64,000 nucleotides of DNA, taken from NCBI GenBank assembly GCA_003116995.1, contig BDSL01000188.1, positions 23,769-87,768 of the forward strand, in the 5' to 3' direction. Below are positions 58,850-64,000 of the stretch, piece after piece. How positions within the stretch are numbered: the first letter of the stretch is position 1; each line of letters starts with the position of its first letter. Both the position numbers and the translations under genes were made by a program. The notes under the pieces are model-generated. The model searched no databases. It was not told the DNA's origin and worked only from the letters and a program-made list of their open reading frames with translations. This stretch comes from Yamagishiella unicocca. Lineage: Eukaryota > Chlorophyta > Chlorophyceae > Chlamydomonadales > Volvocaceae.

Positions 58850-60166
58850 TTGCGCCCGCAACAGGAAAGTAGTATGGCGGCGGGCGGCAGCTGCCGGTGC
58901 CGTACAGTAGATGCCGCCACTAGCTACTTGACTGCTGACATGCCTCTGCGCTGTTCAGCCAGCACTTCAGCCGCCGCCAGCCAACCAGCACTTCAGCCTG
59001 TCAGCCATTTGTACGGCAGCAGCCATCATCGGCTACCGCTGCCATCCCCGCCGCCGTCTCCCTCACCGCCGCCGTCTTCTTCACCCTCGCCGCCGCCAAA
59101 GCCGCCGTTGCCGCCTCCATCACCGTCGCCGCCTCCTTCACCTCCTCGACCTCCATCGCCACCGTCGCCGCCATCAGCACCATCACCGCCTCCATCGCCG
59201 CCTCCGCCGCCGTCGCCGCCGCCAGAGCCGCCCTCTCACTCACCACCGCCATCCCTTCCGCCGTCTCCTTCACTGCCGCCCTCACCACCATCGCCGCCAC
59301 CGTCGCCGCCATCTCCACCATCACCGCCTCCATCACCGCCTCCGCCGCCGTCGCCGCCGTTGCCGCTGCCGGAGCCGCCCGCTCCCTCAGGGCCGCCGTC
59401 CTTTTCACCGCATCCGTCGCCACCCTCGCCGCCGCCAGAGCCGCCATTGCCGCCTCCATCACCGTCGCCGCCTCCTTCACCTCCTCGACCTCCATCGCCA
59501 CCGTCGCCGCCATCACCACCATCACCGCCTCCATCGCCGCCTCCGCCGCCGTCGCTGCCGCCAGAGCCGCCCTCTCCCTCACCACCGCCATCCCCCCCGC
59601 CGTCTCCTTCACCGCCGCCATCACCGCCATCGCCGCCACCGTCGCCGCCATCGCCGCCGCCATCCATCACCACCTCCATCGCCGCCGCCGCCGCCGCCAT
59701 CTCCGCCGCCGCCGTCGCCGCCGCCGGACGGGGCCGCCCGCTCCCTCACCGCTGCCGTCATCTTCACCGCCGCCTCCATCACCGTCGACGCCTCCTTCAC
59801 CTCCTCAACCTCCCTCACCACCATCGCCGCCACCGTCGCCGCCATCACCACCATCACCGCCTCCATCGCCGCCTCCGCCGCCGTCGCCGCCGTCGCCGCC
59901 GCCGGAGCCGCCCGCTCCCTCACTGCCGCCGTCTTCTTCACCCTCGCCGCCGCCAGAGCCGCCGTTACGTTGCCGCCTCCATCACCGTCGCCGCCTCCTT
60001 CACCTCCTCGACCTCCATCGCCACCGTCGCCGCCATCACCACCATCACCGCCTCCATCGCCACCGCCGGGAGCGAGGCTGGCCTTTTTTCCTGCAGGCCG
60101 GCAGGGTACGATCGCGCGCTGGCGGCGCTGGACAGCTGGCGCTCATCATCAGCGTGCTTGAGGTAG
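58850..60166 (+). other. Ser-Pro-rich (SPPP)n tract of a putative hydroxyproline-rich protein
   Basis: From about 59041 to 59660 a single frame reads almost only (S)PPP, SPP and PPPSPPP units with occasional Glu, Lys, Arg and His, as in the rod of pherophorins and other volvocine hydroxyproline-rich wall glycoproteins. After 59660 the repeat slips phase: the same frame then reads Ala/Thr/Ile- and His/Arg-rich peptide, while SPPP continues in another frame until about 60070. The frame ends LAALDSWRSSSACLR and stop at 60166. No pherophorin globular domain is recognised nearby. The region could be coding, a degenerate gene or simply a CCG/CCA/TCG repeat. Confidence 0.45.
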
Positions 60167-60177
60167 GCCTCGCCTGA

Positions 60178-62311
60178 CTCAGAGAAGCTGTAGGTCGGGG
60201 ACGGAGTTAGGATAGTTGTTAGTTAGTTATTGCCGGTACCTAGCTCTATCTGCTGACCAGTTCCTCATTTCAGCCCTGCTGCCTCCTTTCCGATATCCCT
60301 TCCGTTCCTGTTGCCACTTTACAGCCATCACCCGCCTCTGCCCAGCCCAGCGCCGCCGGCGGATCCACAGCAGCTTAACATAACGGCCACATCGCTACCG
60401 ACGACCGAGCCGCTGCCAGGCCCGCTTCCCGCCGACGAGATCTGGCGCCCCGAAGCCGCCGTCGCACGCACCGTCCAGCCCTATCCTACGCCGTCCCTTT
60501 GATTGGGAGCAAGGTGCGTTTCTGCAGTGCTTGCCGGATCAGTGCGTTGGTTGTGTTAGTTGAGGTATCGGAGCAAGGCAATCGCCGTAGCATGGCTGGT
60601 AGGTCGTCATGCATAGCCACACCGTACGCAGCTTCAAAGGCTTCGACACGTACACAGATACGGTGGCATGCGTTCTGATGACTTGCTCGCACCGCGTGCG
60701 GGTGCGTGCCGTGGATCGATCGGGCGGGGCAAGATATTTGCTGCACTGTTCAGCCAGCACTTCAGCAGCCGCCAGCCAACCAGCACTACTACTTCAGCCT
60801 GTCAGCCATCCGTACAGCAGCAGCCGTCATCAGCTAGCTTCCTTGCAGCAGTAAGCCAGCCTGCGGTGCAGCGGTGGTCTTGCCCCGCCCTTCGTCCCGG
60901 CGTACCCGCAATCGGTTCCAAGCCACCGTTGTCGTGAAACCACCGTTGCCGTAACTTGCATATCCTGCTGCTTTAGTTTTAGCGTTCCCCATGGCTCAAT
61001 ATATGTACCAATGTCGCTACATGCATACGATGGCTGGAATACTGCCGCTGACTACTGCTGCATGCCCCTACCTCCGTCCTCCGTTTTCGCCCTCCCGCCT
61101 ACATCGCCCGAGGCCTCCCGCCGTACGGCACCTGCACCCCGGACGGACGGAGGGACCACTACTACTGCGACGATCTGTGTCTGCAAGGGCGGGCGCGCGG
61201 GTGACCTTCGCCGCCGCCGTGTTCCGTCATACGTGGCTGCCCACCCGCGGCATGCCCATCTGCTGGTGAGCATCTACAGGGTAAGGTATGTAGGTGCGGG
61301 TCCTGATGATGAGGGGCAGAATCCCAACAGCGCAGAGTAGTATTATACGCACATAGTTGCTTGGGAGCGAGCGAGCTTGTATCCGGCGGTTAATAACTTC
61401 GGTTGCACAGTCATCATCGGTTGCACAGTCATCAAATATTAATTTTCTTAGTCATCCTCATTATCGGTGTCCCGCAGGTACCTACGATCCAGGGGAGCTC
61501 CGCACTTCGGGAACGAACCTACGTTGGCTACTTGCGTGGGCAGCAAGTAAGCGGCTGCATGCCGCCGCCGTACTTTATAGCCACCGCCGCGCGCTTCTTC
61601 TAGACAGCAACCGTACGTGCCTCTGGCTGAATTTCCTCCATCAACTCCAGTCACCGAACTCGCCGCGGCCCTGCATTATTTACGTGCGGGCACGACAACA
61701 GGCGCGTGTGGCAGGCACGTACGACAACAGACGCGTGTGGCAGACACGTACGACAACAGGCGCGCAGGCACGGCGTAGGCTCGCTACTCCAACCGCGAGG
61801 GGTTCCTGCTTACTTGCTTGGCAGTCTAACTACGTACTGCTTGACCATTTACATGGTAAGGTATGTAGGAGCGGGTCCTGGTTGTGGGGCTGCTGGATGA
61901 GGGAGGTGTTGCCAGCTTAAGGGGGTTCACTTCATCACGCACGTGGGTTGGAATTCGACGCTGGAACATGACGCCAATAATCAACACGCGCTGACGCTGT
62001 CCTCGTTCATCCATAATTGCGCCCGCAACAGGAAAGTAGTATGGCGGCGGGCGGCAGCTGCCGGTGCCGTACAGTAGATGCCGCCACTAGCTACTTGACT
62101 GCTGACATGCCTCTGCGCTGTTCAGCCAGCACTTCAGCCGCCGCCAGCCAACCAGCACTTATCAGCCAGTCAGCCATTCGTACGGCAGCAGCCGTCATCG
62201 GCTACCGCTGCCATCCCCGCCGCCATCACCGCCGCCATCGCCGCCTCCGCCGCCGTCGCCGCCGCCGCTGGCGGCGCTGGACAGCTGGCGCTCATCATCA
62301 GCGTGCTTGAG
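60178..62311 (+). repeat. Tandem duplication, unit 2 (with collapsed Pro-rich rod)
   Basis: The same unit as 57005-60166, but the Pro-rich tract is reduced to about 60 bases (62210-62268), encoding roughly [20 protein letters not shown] before LAALDSWRSSSACLR and a stop at 62311. Small indels relative to unit 1 include two of exactly 3 bases (near 60442 and near 61597) and others of 2 and 4 bases. Confidence 0.9.
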
Positions 62312-64000
62312 GTAGCGTGAGCTGTTACCTAGTTGTGGCCGTTCCTTGTAACCCTGTCACGTGTTACTCCCCTCCGTTCGCGCCCCTCCCCTCCCTACAC
62401 AGGCTTTCCTCACAACCCCGGCCCGCCATCGCGCCAGTCTCTGTACGACAATCGATCATTGGCTTCTGGTGCGACCCGCGGCAAGGGGGCGGTGGCGCGG
62501 CGGGCGGCTAGCGATGGGACTGACCGAGTTAGCAAACCTGTTGATTGTGTAGTAATTGCAGTGTCGGTGTCCTGCACGGGCGATGGTGGTCCTGTCGTCA
62601 TGGGGGAGAGGTCGTGGGCACAATGGCACGGTGAATATTGACCACGCACATCACAGCATTGGGTATTCGAGTGTGGCCCAACAAATGGACGGTCCCGCCG
62701 GCATTATGGAATGTATACTTGGTGTCTGCGCTTGATTGCGTTTAAGTATGCGTGCACCGGTCTGAGCGGTTGTCGGTTTGTGTGCTTGCGCCACCGCACG
62801 TCGAGCCCTGCCTGCCTGCTGGCCCGGCGGTGATACTAGCAGTCGTAGTAGTAGTAGTAGTAGTACGTAGGAGCATTATTACAGTGGGCCCCAGACCGTG
62901 AGGTATGGCCATCAGGTAGAACGTACGCCGACCGCTGAACAAGGCAAAGACGCACCGGAGATCCGTGAAGCTGGGGGCATGGCCGTCACTGGCGCCGGTG
63001 TGTGCACAGCCGGCGACTGAGGAATGAGCTCGGCGCAAGTCGGATTTAATAAAATGGGGGGGGGGGTTGGGAAGGGGAAGGCAGAGCAGTTCGACGGGAA
63101 AGGCTGAACTGCTGCGGCAGCAGGCCGGTCCCATTGGTTGCGTTACTTGTCCTACAGAAGCCCCAGCAGGACGTGAAGAGCATATTTCAGACACAGCTGC
63201 CGCCGCTCAGACCTTACGAATGGGTATGTGATGATGTGTGGGTCGGCACTGACTAGGGAAGCCAATTAGGAAAACGCAGATGCATGCTGCATCTGCCCAA
63301 AGTGCCTACGTCCCAATAAAACGTCTGACTGCGTATATCGTAATACCGTGGGGGACTGGGCGTTAGTGGGAACGCGGTTCGCTTCCCTGGCCCACTGCGA
63401 GTCTGGTTAGCATCTGAAGTACGAAGACAGCCTCCATCAAAGTCGCCGCCCCACACCGGCAGCTTTGATGCCCAACCAAGAACGATCAGTGCACTGTTTG
63501 CGGAACAACAGTAAATAGCAGCAACCCTTACGCTGGGTCCCAGATACACAAGGCCATTCGGGCGATCTGCCGTTTCCTAGAGGCTGCCGTTGTTTGTTGA
63601 CCTCAACTGGTCGATGGTATTAAGTACCAACGTTTCTTCCCATCTCGCTATGGGCATCTGCCCGTTTCGGGTGTGGGACTTTTCCGGGATCTTGGGGGGG
63701 TATCCGATTGTGTTGCCGAGGCGTGCTGCTGTCTCTCCTTTCGGGGGTCTGCTTGGATGCATGTGGCCATGTGCAGGGAAGCCATCAGCGCAACCTCCCC
63801 CTGTGTATTGGTGCTTGCTGTTTCCTCTGGGCTCTCGGTTGTGAGGCTCTGGGTGGTTTGCCTTTCGGAACCGTCGTTTTCCTTGCTTTCCTTGTCTCTT
63901 TCAGTGTCAGGCGATGCCCCCAAGGACCCACTGGAAAGGGGCTCCGTTACTGCGGAAGGGTTACAGGGACCCAAAGAGGCCCCGGAGGCCTCCGCTCACT
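62312..64000. other. Right-end stretch without a supportable gene
   Basis: It contains a (GTA)n microsatellite at about 62845-62865 and a G11 run near 63056. Two minus-strand open frames (63253-63549; 63648-63974, the latter Ser/Thr/Glu/Pro-rich) lack domains, introns and neighbours that would support them. A gene entering from the right cannot be excluded. Confidence 0.35.

Larger units (their letters stand above)
57005..60166 (+). repeat. Tandem duplication, unit 1 (with expanded Pro-rich rod)
   Basis: The unit runs from CTCAGAGAAGCTGTAGGTCG to GCGTGCTTGAGGTAG and is repeated immediately at 60178-62311. Outside the Pro-rich tract the copies differ by scattered substitutions and few indels, so the duplication is recent. 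It contains several splice-like sites, including two occurrences of GGTAAGGTATGTAGG (58113, 58687), and a conserved open stretch near 57152-57334 with PPADPQQLNITATSLPTTEP. It probably carries a split gene for a Pro-rich, cell-wall-like protein, but I could not resolve the exons. Confidence 0.9.
57576..62215 (+). repeat. Nested module repeated twice within each tandem unit
   Basis: A segment beginning CTGTTCAGCCAGCACTTCAG and continuing through CGCCAGCCAACCAGCACT and GTCAGCCAT to CAGCAGCC lies at about 57576-57670 and again at about 58948-59040 in unit 1. It recurs at about 60744-60838 and 62115-62205 in unit 2. The unit is therefore itself built from an older internal duplication. Confidence 0.75.

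Noticed and set aside
59001..59663. Ala/Thr/Val- and Gly-rich open frames on the minus strand of the Pro-rich tract
   Set aside because: They are the reverse reading of the CCG/CCA repeat and carry no information beyond it.
63648..63974. A Ser/Thr/Glu-rich minus-strand open frame at the right edge
   Set aside because: No domain, no splice structure and an overlapping plus-strand frame; not enough to call a gene.
1..64000. CRISPR arrays, bacterial operons or phage genes
   Set aside because: Genes are split by spliceosomal introns throughout and no spaced direct-repeat array is present; the window is eukaryotic.

Overview
The window reads as nuclear DNA of a green alga, most likely a volvocine chlorophyte (Volvox/Chlamydomonas group). 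The reasons are GC-rich coding sequence, many short GT-AG introns with C-rich acceptors ending in CAG, Ala/Gly/Pro-rich low-complexity insertions in otherwise conserved proteins, TGTAA motifs downstream of some stops, a ciliary-type gene, and an (SPPP)n hydroxyproline-rich tract. No bacterial operon, CRISPR array, rRNA or intact tRNA gene was found. Exon models were built by hand from reading frame, splice sites and intron phase.

Layout: (1) 132-18625, minus strand: most of one giant multi-exon coiled-coil protein, more than 4,000 residues visible, with its C-terminus beyond the left edge. (2) 19437-21088, plus: a six-exon HAD-superfamily phosphatase of the YqaB/beta-phosphoglucomutase type, 226 aa. 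(3) 21.1-22.8 kb: no gene; holds a 122-bp near-perfect hairpin. (4) 22842-25704, plus: an Ala/Gly/Ser-rich protein with one Kazal-type cysteine motif split by an intron. (5) 25.7-27.4 kb: repeats and a dispersed element, no gene. (6) 27466-30612, plus: a secreted protein with three saposin-B domains, 360 aa, with a 204-bp foldback element in its last intron. (7) 31868-34954, minus: a TEX9 homologue. (8) 35525-49635, plus: a complete 25-exon MSH6 mismatch-repair gene, 1,480 aa, sharing a 570-bp divergent promoter region with TEX9. (9) 49.6-57.0 kb: mostly non-coding, with an intron-containing tRNA-Leu(CAG) relic that lacks its T arm, and a few exon-like fragments. (10) 57005-62311: two tandem copies of a unit that differ mainly in the length of a Ser-Pro-rich repeat. 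(11) 62.3-64.0 kb: no convincing gene.

The genes do not form one pathway. MSH6 acts in nuclear DNA mismatch recognition, TEX9 and perhaps the giant coiled-coil protein fit a ciliary or centriolar setting, and the saposin-like protein fits the secretory/lysosomal lumen. The only structural pairing is the head-to-head TEX9/MSH6 arrangement. The observations most worth a second look are the tandem unit with the expanded/collapsed Pro-rich rod, the two PIP boxes at the MSH6 N-terminus, the two hairpin elements, the repeated element inside MSH6 introns, and the tRNA relic.
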